Below are positions 22,885-34,300 of a stretch of 64,000 nt of DNA, one piece after another. Location: contig OZ024878.1 in NCBI GenBank assembly GCA_964017185.1, forward strand, positions 17,673,851 through 17,737,850, read 5' to 3'. The first letter of the stretch is position 1; each line of letters begins with the position of its first letter. Source of the stretch: Rugalucina vietnamica. Lineage: Eukaryota; Mollusca; Bivalvia; Lucinida; Lucinidae. The position numbers and the translations under genes were made by a program. The notes under the pieces are model-generated. The model did no database searches and was not told where the DNA came from. It saw nothing but the letters and a program-made list of their open reading frames with translations.

Positions 22885-23309
22885 TTTCATAAAACCACCT
22901 TAAATCTTAAAACCAGCACACCAAAGAAACAAAGATTGACTTAGAAGACCATGTACACATATACTGCTGCTAAAATAAACATCGAACTAGTGCAATTAAT
23001 TTTAAGATGTGTAATATTCAAGTTTAATCTACCCTACCCCCTAAATTTTACTGACAACTAAAATTTTCTAAAAAGTTGAAGAAAATGGGGTGAAAAAAAT
23101 GAGTCTTCTTAGATTGACAATTTTCATGGCTCATTCAATGCATATTATCAATATGTATTCAAATATAAAATATTAGGAAAATATCTGCAACCGTTTACGA
23201 GATATTCAAGAAAAGAAAAACCGGAAGTTCCGAAATGTCAAATGTTAGCAGCGAACATCCTTAAAAGAAACCGACCTCTGCCTTGTTATATACACAAATC
23301 ACTTACACA

Positions 23310-24640
23310 TACTCTAAGTAGCATGGACAACTCAAAATGTCCATTAGGTTTTAAAATGTTTCTTCTTTCGAAAATACGTGGAAGTCTGTCTATTGTAAAA
23401 TGTAAACAGCTATAACAGATATTTCCTAGAAATGAACTATGCTATTATTAAGCCAACAATATTCCAGTGAAACTAAGGTTTATGAAACCAGCTATTCTGT
23501 ACAAGGTTCAGTTGGATGATCCGTATAACTATTTTGCAAATATGTCAAAATCATATAAGCTGCGTCATGAGAAATCAACAATGTGGTTTCCGAACAATTC
23601 GACACAAACTGAGCTGTACAATCACAGAAGATGGCTACAGGCTGGAATTTTTTTTATTTAAAGAGTAGAGGCATTGTACTATCCGTGTAGCGAAAACAAA
23701 GGCGCTGATCAGCTTCGCCATTTATTCATTATACGTTTCGGACATTAGAATATATCATGAAGTTTAAAATTAAACAAAAAATAAGATAAAATGCATTGGC
23801 AAATTTGAATCAACCCGAAGCTATTAGTGAAAATATATGATATTTCTTCCTATATTCTAAGGGGTCACTGATGAGGGTTCATTAACTGAAACTGCGCAAT
23901 ATGACCCATACTACCACCCTTTGAACATTTTAACTGCTTCTAAAGGGTCTGGCTTTCATATTTTATTTCCATGCATATGGATTTACACGTACATGTGCAT
24001 TCATGTTTCCATTTATGCAGGCACATGATATTGATAGTTATCATACACATTTCCATTTTTAATAAATGCTTCTCTTTTTATCAGTTTCCGTGAAAGTCGC
24101 AAAAAGACTAACGCCATTTACTGCAATGCAATTATGACGTGCCAAGTACGTATTTATCGCCTAGAAAGAACAATACAGAAGGTCAAATGTAGCATTCAAA
24201 AACGGTGCGAGTACGTTATTAAGAAAATACATATAGACAAATACCAAAGTCAGGATTTGTTGATGAAACCGTCTTCTGAATATTGCTCTTTACAGCTGCA
24301 AAGTACCGTTCTTTGCTCTATTCTTTGTTTTTACAATATCTAATAAACAACATCCAACTTAATCATAATTAATGACCATGATTATTCCTCTAATTACTTT
24401 CAATGACCCGATGTTTTGACACAACAAAACAAATGAAGACCTAGTGTAAAAGACAGCACATTACAGATACAATGTCCAAAAAATAATAGCAAATCCCTAG
24501 ATGGAGGACCCCTGGAGGACCCCAGTCAAATAAAAGTGGTGAAGCTCCGCAATCTTTAGACAAGGAAACAGTAACAAAACTAGCAATTAAAAGAAACCGA
24601 CCACTGCCTTGTTATTTACACAAATCACTTACACATACTC
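23310..24640. repeat. Beta unit, copy 3, preceded by an alpha end
   Basis: ATACGTGGAAGTC...GTAAAATGTAAACAGCTATAA (alpha end), then beta with the truncated A element at 23557-23719. It gives clean empty sites for the D tail (near 24238), H (24441-24446) and J (near 24585). Confidence 0.8.
23557..23719 (-). mobile_element. Family A MITE, truncated, inherited within beta copy 3
   Basis: AAGCTGCGTC start, GTGGTTTCCGAACAATTCGAC, ending GCTGATCAGCTTCGCC. Same truncation as in the other beta units. Confidence 0.8.
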
Positions 24641-25333
24641 TAAGTAGCAAATGAAAATTAATGTTTTAATTGTGGTTTATACAAAACGAGATGATGTCTG
24701 CTTAACCAATGCCTGTTTAGCATTAATTGTTCCCATTGGTCTACATGTAACTCAGAGGCGGTACTCAGCTAGCCTGTTTATGATGCAAAATACTTAACCT
24801 TGGTAAATATTCAGATTTCAGAATGCATTAACATGAATCAGTTTCTTCGCTGTCGGAGTGGAAGATCTTGTATTTTCAAAACATGTACATATACAAGAAT
24901 ATTTGTTTAAGGAAATTTGTTATTTTGTTTATGTTGACTATGTTTATTTGTTTTCTGTTCATTCAGTTGAATAAGATATACTTATAATAATTACATTTTC
25001 ATATCTCAAATTTGTGTTGTTTTGTATAAAGTGAGCATTAAAGCAAACATGATTTGGTCTTTAATGTACCGATGTTATTGTTTTTCTCCATGGCTAGAAT
25101 CGAGCACGAATAGGTTTATAATACCATAATGAGACGATAAAGATACTAGTTTGCAAAACATAATTATTGAGTAAAAATGTAAATCTGTTCGACAGAGGTG
25201 TTTATGCTCCTATTTTTGAGACAGAACATGCAATGGTAGCAAACGTAGTGACCTTCTCAGCAAAACATGATTTATTGTATTTTGACAAATGTTATCATCC
25301 ACTAATAACAGGACAGGGCACTTCTCGCCAGAT

Positions 25334-25334
<1 letters not shown>

Positions 25335-25372
<38 letters not shown>

Positions 25373-25610
25373 ATTCAGTTTTACGTCCCTTTCAAGCTTT
25401 TTCACTCATATCGAGACGAATCAATCGGTAGGTGGGGCGAAAACCGGAGTACCCGGGGAAAAACCACCTGACACACCCGCAAGCAGAACATGGGATGTCT
25501 CGCATATGAATTCGTGCCCCGTGCGAGGCGCGAACCCACATCGGTGAGATGATCGAATGATCAAGAGCACTGAAGTCAGCGACCTTAACCACTCGGCCAC
25601 GGGGGCCGCC
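25335..25610 (-). mobile_element. tRNA-derived SINE with 13-bp target-site duplication
   Basis: On the minus strand the tRNA-like head contains box A-like TGGCCGAGTGG and box B-like GGGTTCGCGCC. A conserved-looking body follows (GGTGGTTTTTCCCCGGGTAC), then an A-run (T-run at 25336-25370). The flanks are TTCTCGCCAGATG at 25322-25334 and 25611-25623. The paralogous gamma copy shows the uninterrupted site at about 13140-13152. A functional tRNA gene is unlikely given the degenerate head and attached body. Confidence 0.95.
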
Positions 25611-26032
25611 TTCTCGCCAGATGTGTCTCTTATACAAGTAGCATGTCTGTTACTAGAGCTAGTGTAATTAAGACGTTATTGCCATTTGGATTGAACAGTT
25701 CCCTCACATGGCTTCGCTGTCTATTACATAATGTCTTACGGGACGCGGTGCGAATAAATGTAAGATGAAATAATCATTGTCGATCTTCCGCATTAAATAT
25801 AGATTTGAAAATAATTGCTCCAAATTTTAAAATGGGGCCAGACTCACTCATATTATTATTAAGATTTGAGATATACAAAGAATTTCTCTATCATATTAGA
25901 CACCTGCCACGTGGTAATGCAATGCGCCATTAGTTGAATATAAGTGTTGAAGCGTCAAGCACATGTCTCATTTCGGATTTCGGAGCGAGGAGTCATGGGT
26001 TTGATACCTATCCGTTTAAAGTGTTATTGAGC

Positions 26033-28196
26033 AAAAGGTAGAAGTAGGCAAAGATCAGGAAAAGGCGCAATCAGAAAAAGATTCCCACTCCAAAAACCGA
26101 GGTGGGAAAAAACCAAACTAACAATCAGGTACTTATACCATGAAACATATCGTAAGCCGAATGAGTAGCTATTTTCCCAATAGGTGGTCACTCAGTTACC
26201 TTAACTTAACTAAAAATATGAAAACATACATAAGGCGCCAACAGCACAAAAAATTTTAAACACCAAGACATAAAACAAAAAGAACCACTACAGAAGTATC
26301 GACTTGGAACGATCAGTAACACAAAGTTACTGGCGGGCTTAAACCGGTTTTACAGGTACCTAACCTCACCCTCAGCTTCTGCAGTGGTTCACAACATTTA
26401 GTTAGTTTTTCGGTCCTCGTGGTGAATCTCTAACCAGTCAATGAATCATCAAGAACAAACAAATAAATCATGATAAACATCCTGATGAATCAAAAACCAG
26501 GACTCACAGATTGAGTAAGCTGCCCGACGATGGAGATCCCTGGGCGCCGAATAACCTACTAACTCCGGAGCAAAAGAAAAACACCAGTTGGACCCCGGTG
26601 GGCCAAGCAACAGACAAGAAGCTCCGGCCCCAACCAACTAAAATGAATAGCTTTAAGTCGGGGCCATCATAGAGTCTGACGCTCGACCCACCGGCGTGCA
26701 ATTAAAGAAGGCAGCATAGTTATCAACCATGATTGGGTTAAAAACTAAGCATGCAGACTGTCGCATAACATTCAAGTTATAACCTATACGTCTGTAACGT
26801 GTTATGATTTTTCCGAACTGAAGAGAAAAATCATTTATTCCTTTAAGTTTCTTTAATTTGTAAACCAAGTCACCATAAAATTCAGGTTCCGAAAGGCCCT
26901 CACTTAAAAGTGTCTTTAACCCAACATTATATTTGGAAATCAATTCATAGTGTCTACGATAAAATTTAGAAAAGGTTTTTCGAAGTTTATGATACCGATA
27001 GCCCTGTTGGAGAAGTTTTGCCGTTAAACATTTATTTCGAGCGTTGAAGTCTGTAACATGATTGCAGACTCTAGCAAACCTAATAAGTTGCGAAATGTAT
27101 ACACCATAAGAAGCACGACGAGGAACGTCACCATCCAAAAAAGGAAAATTTACTATATCAAAATCAAAGTCATCGCGCTTATCATAAATTTTAGAAGAAA
27201 CAAATCCATTTGCAACAGAAAGATGTAGATCTAAAAAGGGGGCTTCGGTATCTGAGATATTAGCTTTGTTCAACTGAAGTTCAGGTGGATAAATTTGATT
27301 GACCATACCTTCAAAATAAGGGTTGTCAATGTTCAAAAGGTCATCGAGGTACCTAGATGTGGAATTAAAAGCCTCGATAACATCAGCTTGATTATCATGG
27401 TTAAGAGAATCCATGAAATCTCTTTCGTAGCAGTATAAAAATAAATCAGCTACGAGAGGTGCGCAATTTGTACCCATCGGAATTCCAACAATTTGTCTGT
27501 ATAACTTGGTCCCAAATCTAATATAAATATTATCAAGGAGATAGGATAAGGCGTCGCACACATTCTGACATGACCAAAGGGTATACCGACTTTGGTCAGA
27601 GGAAGTGAAAAAAGCCTTTCTGTCATTACATGCCAAATAAAGTGAACCATAGTTTTTTAATGCCCTTTTGAAGGTCCACTCTATCAAATCCAGAAGTTTT
27701 TCTTTAATTAGATTATGTGGTAATGTTGTATACAGAGTAGAAAAATCATATGTGGACAAGCTTGTCGCACGGAACCCTCTACACTTCAATTTACTGAGCA
27801 CCTCACCAGAATTTTTTATTGACCAAAACCAATTTTTATTTGAAGTTTCATACACTGTCTCACAGTATCTTATAACATGAGATTTGATAGCAGTAAGACA
27901 AGAAGTTAATAATTTAGAAAGTTCAGTGGTAGTACAAATACTTAAACTTTCCACAACCCCAACTTAATGATTGTTTTGTGTTGTTTGAACCTTTACATGT
28001 TTTCATGTTTTAGTAAAGTGTGGGTAACTGAGTGGCCGCCTATTGGGAAGTAGCTGCTCACTCGGCTTTCATTATGCATTCGTAGTATACAGTTTTAAGT
28101 ACCCTGATTGTCAATTTAGTTTTTTTCCAAACTCGGTTTTTGGGGTGGGAATTTCTTTCTGATTGTGCCTTTTCCTGAACAGTGCCTGCTTTTACA
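26033..28196 (-). mobile_element. Family D Penelope-like retroelement with RT ORF and inverted 5' end
   Basis: Sense strand is minus. It ends at 26033 with the family 3' terminus (AAAAGGTAGAAGTAGGCAAA on plus). Upstream lie a 3' region of about 620 bp, the RT ORF, and at 27958-28196 a copy of the terminal region in opposite orientation (GTAACTGAGTGGCCGCCTAT...TTTTCCTGAACAGTGCC). Penelope elements are known to carry terminal repeats in direct or inverted orientation. No GIY-YIG endonuclease was recognised; in some Penelope-like groups it is N-terminal and would be lost by the 5' truncation seen here. Confidence 0.8.
26653..27954 (-). CDS. Reverse transcriptase, N-terminally truncated (family D)
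   Basis: 433 residues. RNA-directed DNA polymerase that would copy the element's RNA. RT motif A is STYDFSTLYTTLPH (67-80, catalytic Asp70). Motif B is GIPMGTNCAPLVAD (157-170). Motif C is RYLDDLL (201-207, Asp204 and Asp205). A conserved block LQLNKANISDTEAPFLDL (227-244) and a basic thumb-like region (290-400) follow. The three catalytic aspartates are present and the frame is open to a TAA stop after residue 433. The N-terminus looks secondary: conserved sequence seems to begin at CTTTELSK (residue 7), just where the inverted terminal copy joins, so upstream palm/fingers residues are missing. Assignment to Penelope-like elements rests on motif style and terminal architecture; no phylogeny was run. 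Fragments of the same ORF are at 10870-10990, about 46390-46632 and about 50000-50108. Confidence 0.88.
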   Translation of the reverse strand: MESLSICTTTELSKLLTSCLTAIKSHVIRYCETVYETSNKNWFWSIKNSGEVLSKLKCRGFRATSLSTYDFSTLYTTLPHNLIKEKLLDLIEWTFKRALKNYGSLYLACNDRKAFFTSSDQSRYTLWSCQNVCDALSYLLDNIYIRFGTKLYRQIVGIPMGTNCAPLVADLFLYCYERDFMDSLNHDNQADVIEAFNSTSRYLDDLLNIDNPYFEGMVNQIYPPELQLNKANISDTEAPFLDLHLSVANGFVSSKIYDKRDDFDFDIVNFPFLDGDVPRRASYGVYISQLIRFARVCNHVTDFNARNKCLTAKLLQQGYRYHKLRKTFSKFYRRHYELISKYNVGLKTLLSEGLSEPEFYGDLVYKLKKLKGINDFSLQFGKIITRYRRIGYNLNVMRQSACLVFNPIMVDNYAAFFNCTPVGRASDSMMAPT

Positions 28197-28610
28197 TTTA
28201 TACTAAAGAGACAATGGTATTAATACCATTATTTTCATGCCTCTTCGAATATACCGTACTATTGAAATAATGATTTTAAGTGTACTCACCAAGTAATGCA
28301 GCTTTCAAGTTTCACTTTTAGAACGTAATACCAATAATTAAAACACTTTTCCAGGCTGTGAACAATGTATGTACGTTAGAAGCAACTGCTACTGTTGCGT
28401 TTAGGAAACATCTGATAATATTATACTAATATGGTGTGGCGCATCACAAGAATTTTAAACCATTTTTTAGTTTGTGGCAGCACAGATGATAACTGTATAC
28501 AGATTTGTTATCATGTAAAATATAAATATTTTCGTATGACACGCCTCATATACAGACGTAATTAATAACCAACGCATAGAATCGGAAGTGCCAAATGCGA
28601 CATTATTTAC

Positions 28611-30170
28611 GAGTTGTGTTGTTTAAGGTTTGAATCGGAGGAAAGGCACAATCTAGCCCAATCATCAACATTAATAGGTATTCAAGAAAAAAAATAACAA
28701 ATTAACATATACGGAATAAAATCGGTACAACTTTGAAAAGAAAGTACAATACAAGACATTACAAACGGTTGAAAAAGGCGCATTTACCCAGCGAATAAAA
28801 ATTAAAACTGAGATCCATTAATGAGAAAGGGGATGGGCCATACCGCGGCTTCGACTGTGAAAGTCTTGTCAGTGACCCTTTAGATTTGGCAACATGGAGC
28901 CAAAGAGAAGTACTAAAATTTTGCAACTTTCAACAGGGTATTCGATACAAAAACTAGTATAATCTTAATGGGATCAAATATATAAAACATTGGTAAGAAA
29001 ATGAATCTTAACCGATAATCAATTTCTGATTTCTCAGAATATCCTCGCTGATCTCAAAGGACCAAAAAGAAAATATAACCTGCACTATGGATGATGTATG
29101 GAGCGACTTTTTAGGGCCCCCACACGGCACAACACCAGCTGCAGTAATAGCAAATAAAAATTAAAACTGAGATCTTTTAAGAGCAGTGAACACATTAATA
29201 TGAAAGGGGATGGGCCATACCGAGGTTTCGATCATGAAAGTCTCGTCAGTTACCCTGTAGATTTGGCAACATGGAGCCAAAGAGAAGTACTGAAAAAGTT
29301 TGCAACTTTCAACAGGGTAGTCGATACAAAGACTAGTATAATCTAAATGGGATCAAATATATTAAACATTGGTAAGAAAATGAATCTTAACCGATAATCA
29401 ATTTCCGATTTCTCATAATATCCTCGCTGATCTCAAAGGACCAAAACGAAAATATAACCTGCACTATCGATGATGTACGGGGAGACTTTTAGGGTTGCCA
29501 CATGGCACAACACCAGCTGCAGTAATAGCAAATAAAAATTAAAACTGAGATCCTTTAAGAGCAGTGAGCACATTAATGAGAAAGGAAGTAGCCTGCACCA
29601 AAACAAACAAGACAAGTATAACAGACAGAGGGTTTAACTAAAACACACTGAGCCGACTCGCATTGGAACAGCCAATAAGAAATTACTTAAAGGGGCACAT
29701 TTGATGCCACCCGGCGAGCGTTTTATTACCTGGGATTTACCTGTTGAGATTTTAGTGGGTGCGGCTTAACTACTGGCCCAGGAATTATAAGCCAATTGAA
29801 CTACCTGTAATATTTAATCTGCTGATAAGAGCTGTCACTAATTCCACAGGTAGCTTTTCTCCATGAAGCAATATCCAATCAGAATAGATTATTGCTAGTG
29901 TTGTATATTGGAGAGCTCATAGAGATGTTGACAGGTTGGTGTCTAAACAAAAACTGAGATAAGACCCCTAATTCAACCTTTAATAGTCCAGGTGCCCCAT
30001 CATCACCCTTGGCAGTCTGATTTGCTTTTGGTTCGGTTATCATAGTAAAAGCTTCCCAGACACTTCACGAAAAACAATTAAGAGTAATGACGTAACTGTG
30101 CGTTGTATTTATTGACTTTGCGAAGTCAATGACACCTGTGTTTGCTGTCAATGGTTAGGAATGACTAGCG
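28611..30170. repeat. Delta unit, copy 3, split by E repeats
   Basis: Delta sequence 28611-28793 stops at ACCCAGCGA and resumes at 29587 (GCCTGCACCAAAACAAACAA), running to TTTGCTGTCAATGG. A further block of about 300 bp not found in the other delta copies lies at about 29690-29995, starting GGGGCACATTTG and ending GGTGCCCC, possibly another small element. Confidence 0.75.
28794..29586. repeat. Family E tandem repeat, 2.15 units of about 360-378 bp
   Basis: AATAAAAATTAAAACTGAGA begins units at 28794, 29153 and 29531. Each unit contains GGATGGGCCATACCG and GATTTGGCAACATGGAGCCA and ends ACACCAGCTGCAGTAATAGC. A single copy occurs at 52188-53460. Origin unknown; no ORF. Confidence 0.85.
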
Positions 30171-30374
30171 ACAGACGTTTGGTCGGCCACTTACCTCCCA
30201 CCCGCCACTGAGCAGGCGTGGTGTACACGTAAATCTCATCGGAAATGCAAGACTCCATGGGTGAGGCGATAGTAATGGAAGTATGGGTGAGGCGATAGTA
30301 ATGGAAGTGTGAATGTTGGTCAGTGCATACTTTGAATGCATTGTGGTGTTTGGTCAGTTGGCATGTGCTTCAGA

Positions 30375-30646
30375 CATAACGAAAACATGCCCATGCAATA
30401 TACAGAGATTTTTTGAGCTTTAAAAATTGAAAATCTTCAGCTGAAAAATTTTGATATTTTTCTTATTTTTACTCAAAACATAGATTGTGGGTTCAAGTTA
30501 GAACCTGAGGCGGTTCTAACGAGTACTCACAATCTATATTTTGGAGCAAAAATAAGAAAAATAGGTATACCCCTTCATACCCCAGTTTTACTATATAAAA
30601 GTGGGGTTAAAGGGGGTATTCAATAAACGGACATGTTTTCCTGATG
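30375..30646 (+). mobile_element. Family B foldback element
   Basis: CATAACGAAAACATGCCCAT to GGACATGTTTTCCTGATG, with a hairpin around GAACCTGAGGCGGTTC. Just upstream, 30258-30312 is a two-copy 26-bp repeat (GGGTGAGGCGATAGTAATGG). Confidence 0.9.
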
Positions 30647-31374
30647 GAACAGACATACTTTCGGGGACATTAGGCGAAGACGTTTTATCAGTCTAACAGA
30701 TGTGCGTACCGTTGAAGTGTTAGGCATGATGCTACAAATGTGACTAACGACACTAGGAGACAAGTTTTGCGTGGTGACAGTAATCAAAACGTAACCAAGA
30801 AAAGGGAGCATGTTGGCCTAGTTGTAGGAGCGGTGACAGGTTGGATCTTGTTTCGATATCTATCTTGGCCGTTTTGCAGCCTCGATCAAGACAATTTAAG
30901 TTCCCTATAAGACTGTTTGATACACAGCAAGCGGTACCTTCATCCTGATATGGCTGAAAAGTGCTTCACACGGATATTGTGGTCCAACAACAAAACCAAA
31001 TAATCAATAAAGTGGTTTGATTGTGCCATCAAATTGCTTCTGCGCGCTTATATTTTTATGTTTCTTGGATACAGTTGTTTAAGAAGTTTACAAAATTGTC
31101 GTATTCATATTGCGTGATAATGTTTACAAAGCAATATTTAGAAAATAATCATTACGTACACCCTCACGTTTTTACATTTCATAATAAACTCTTACGGTAA
31201 AGGCTGCGGGCTAGCCAAACAACGTTTGTGGTTAAACCCGGTAATCCTGAAAATGTTTGTTTTGTGGTTTATTGACCCGGTCAACATTTTCTTGCAGTAA
31301 TTTCGGTACGCAGCAATTACCTGCTTGGTATTTACATGTAATATGCTCAAGAACACAAAATAAAATTGAGCATA
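30647..31374. other. No gene recognised
   Basis: Single-copy-looking sequence between a B element and the 948-bp array. Short ORFs only. Confidence 0.45.
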
Positions 31375-34300
31375 CGGTATTTAAATGTAGGTCTCCTCGA
31401 TTTTGAGTCCCACGCTTTCCCATGAGGTCGACGGTCTTACTGGTTTGTCAGAAGATTTATTTCACTGCAATGCTTCCCAGGAGCATTGATTTTGCACCAG
31501 AATCTCATTTTGATTTTGCACCAAAACCTCATTTTGATTTTGCACCAGAACCTCATTTTGGTTTGCAACGGGTTGTCCCCTTATGCAAGACACACAAGAC
31601 AACTCCCCATTGCACATTGTACTAGTTCATATCCAAAAAAAACTTCATTTATTGCTGATCATGCGTTGGGCATTAAACCACACAAAAGACAAACAAATAT
31701 TCTGATTTATTGCTCAGCTGCGATATCATATTTTTCTAGACTGATTTCCGTAAAAGCTAAGAGCTCATTGTCCATACTAAATTTAACCTTTAAATTCGTA
31801 CATTTGTTTTAAGGTACAACATTAAGATATCTCTTAACAGGGTTCTGTGTCATAACACTGATCTGCCGTTGTCAATATAGTGAAGCAGTGTCAGTCTTTA
31901 AGCAAACAAAACAAAACGAAGACGATCTGTATAATTCAGTTTCCCGTTTTATAAGAGACTGAGATAACTAAATTTGAAACTCTGGTGAATTGTGTGGTGT
32001 ACTAGTTTCTGTACCCTTTACACTATTTGTCCAGCTCGTTGGCGCAGCTTTTTTAGGAACTGTCGTTGTCGTAAAAGCGGTACAATAATACGCAAATACA
32101 AACGAATGAGAACACAATTACATTATTTTTGCATTTAACTTTGAAATTCAATTTTAAAGCTATCAGCTGGTTTCTCTGTGTCTAATTACACTTGTGGTTA
32201 ATTTTTATCATGCTTGTTATAGAAGAAAAATGAGAGTCGGCGTGTAATATGTCTGTAGAATAGGAAAGTTAGCAGTTAATCTGTATTAAATCTAATTAGA
32301 TTGTGTTGCTACTTTCTTGCACACGGTATTTAAATGTAGGTCTCCTCGATTTTGAGTCCCACGCTTTCCCATGAGGTCGACGGTCTTACTGGTTTGTCAG
32401 AAGATTTATTTCACTGCAATGCTTCCCAGGAGCATTGATTTTGCACCAGAATCTCATTTTGATTTTGCACCAAAACCTCATTTTGATTTTGCACCAGAAC
32501 CTCATTTTGGTTTGCAACGGGTTGTCCCCTTATGCAAGACACACAAGACAACTCCCCATTGCACATTGTACTAGTTCATATCCAAAAAAACTTCATTTAT
32601 TGCTGATCATGCGTTGGGCATTAAACCACACAAAAGACAAACAAATATTCTGATTTATTGCTCAGCTGCGATATCATATTTTTCTAGACTGATTTCCGTA
32701 AAAGCTAAGAGCTCATTGTCCATACTAAATTTAACCTTTAAATTCGTACATTTGTTTTAAGGTACAACATTAAGATATCTCTTAACAGGGTTCTGTGTCA
32801 TAACACTGATCTGCCGTTGTCAATATAGTGAAGCAGTGTCAGTCTTTAAGCAAACAAAACAAAACGAAGACGATCTGTATAATTCAGTTTCCCGTTTTAT
32901 AAGAGACTGAGATAACTAAATTTGAAACTCTGGTGAATTGTGTGGTGTACTAGTTTCTGTACCCTTTACACTATTTGTCCAGCTCGTTGGCGCAGCTTTT
33001 TTAGGAACTGTCGTTGTCGTAAAAGCGGTACAATAATACGCAAATACAAACGAATGAGAACACAATTACATTATTTTTGCATTTAACTTTGAAATTCAAT
33101 TTTAAAGCTATCAGCTGGTTTCTCTGTGTCTAATTACACTTGTGGTTAATTTTTATCATGCTTGTTATAGAAGAAAAATGAGAGTCGGCGTGTAATATGT
33201 CTGTAGAATAGGAAAGTTAGCAGTTAATCTGTATTAAATCTAATTAGATTGTGTTGCTACTTTCTTGCACACGGTATTTAAATGTAGGTCTCCTCGATTT
33301 TGAGTCCCACGCTTTCCCATGAGGTCGACGGTCTTACTGGTTTGTCAGAAGATTTATTTCACTGCAATGCTTCCCAGGAGCATTGATTTTGCACCAGAAT
33401 CTCATTTTGATTTTGCACCAAAACCTCATTTTGATTTTGCACCAGAACCTCATTTTGGTTTGCAACGGGTTGTCCCCTTATGCAAGACACACAAGACAAC
33501 TCCCCATTGCACATTGTACTAGTTCATATCCAAAAAAAACTTCATTTATTGCTGATCATGCGTTGGGCATTAAACCACACAAAAGACAAACAAATATTCT
33601 GATTTATTGCTCAGCTGCGATATCATATTTTTCTAGACTGATTTCCGTAAAAGCTAAGAGCTCATTGTCCATACTAAATTTAACCTTTAAATTCGTACAT
33701 TTGTTTTAAGGTACAACATTAAGATATCTCTTAACAGGGTTCTGTGTCATAACACTGATCTGCCGTTGTCAATATAGTGAAGCAGTGTCAGTCTTTAAGC
33801 AAACAAAACAAAACGAAGACGATCTGTATAATTCAGTTTCCCGTTTTATAAGAGACTGAGATAACTAAATTTGAAACTCTGGTGAATTGTGTGGTGTACT
33901 AGTTTCTGTACCCTTTACACTATTTGTCCAGCTCGTTGGCGCAGCTTTTTTAGGAACTGTCGTTGTCGTAAAAGCGGTACAATAATACGCAAATACAAAC
34001 GAATGAGAACACAATTACATTATTTTTGCATTTAACTTTGAAATTCAATTTTAAAGCTATCAGCTGGTTTCTCTGTGTCTAATTACACTTGTGGTTAATT
34101 TTTATCATGCTTGTTATAGAAGAAAAATGAGAGTCGGCGTGTAATATGTCTGTAGAATAGGAAAGTTAGCAGTTAATCTGTATTAAATCTAATTAGATTG
34201 TGTTGCTACTTTCTTGCACACGGTATTTAAATGTAGGTCTCCTCGATTTTGAGTCCCACGCTTTCCCATGAGGTCGACGGTCTTACTGGTTTGTCAGAAG

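Larger units (their letters stand above)
20366..23260. mobile_element. Family J TTAA-flanked element, split by D tail and tandem duplication
   Basis: Left end GGATGTTCGCTGCC after TTAA (20362-20365; repeated at about 21995). Right end GCAGCGAACATCC at 23248-23260 followed by TTAA (23261-23264). The empty site AGCAATTAAAAGAAACC is seen in beta copy 3 near 24585. J sequence proper is about 20366-20925 plus about 22885-23260; the material between is D tail and the duplicated unit. A TTAA target suggests a piggyBac-type transposase, by inference. Confidence 0.82.
25035..28610. repeat. Gamma unit, copy 2 (expanded)
   Basis: Parallels 12640-14942: TTAATGTACCGATGTTATTG, GGTGTTTATGCTCCTATTT, TGGCTTCGCT, then D, then TATACTAAAGAG. 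Private to this copy are the SINE at 25335-25610 and the RT coding part of D. It lacks the A element found at 12754 in copy 1. Confidence 0.85.

Noticed and set aside
25335-25610. Functional tRNA gene
   Set aside because: The tRNA-like head is fused to a SINE body and A-run and flanked by a target duplication.
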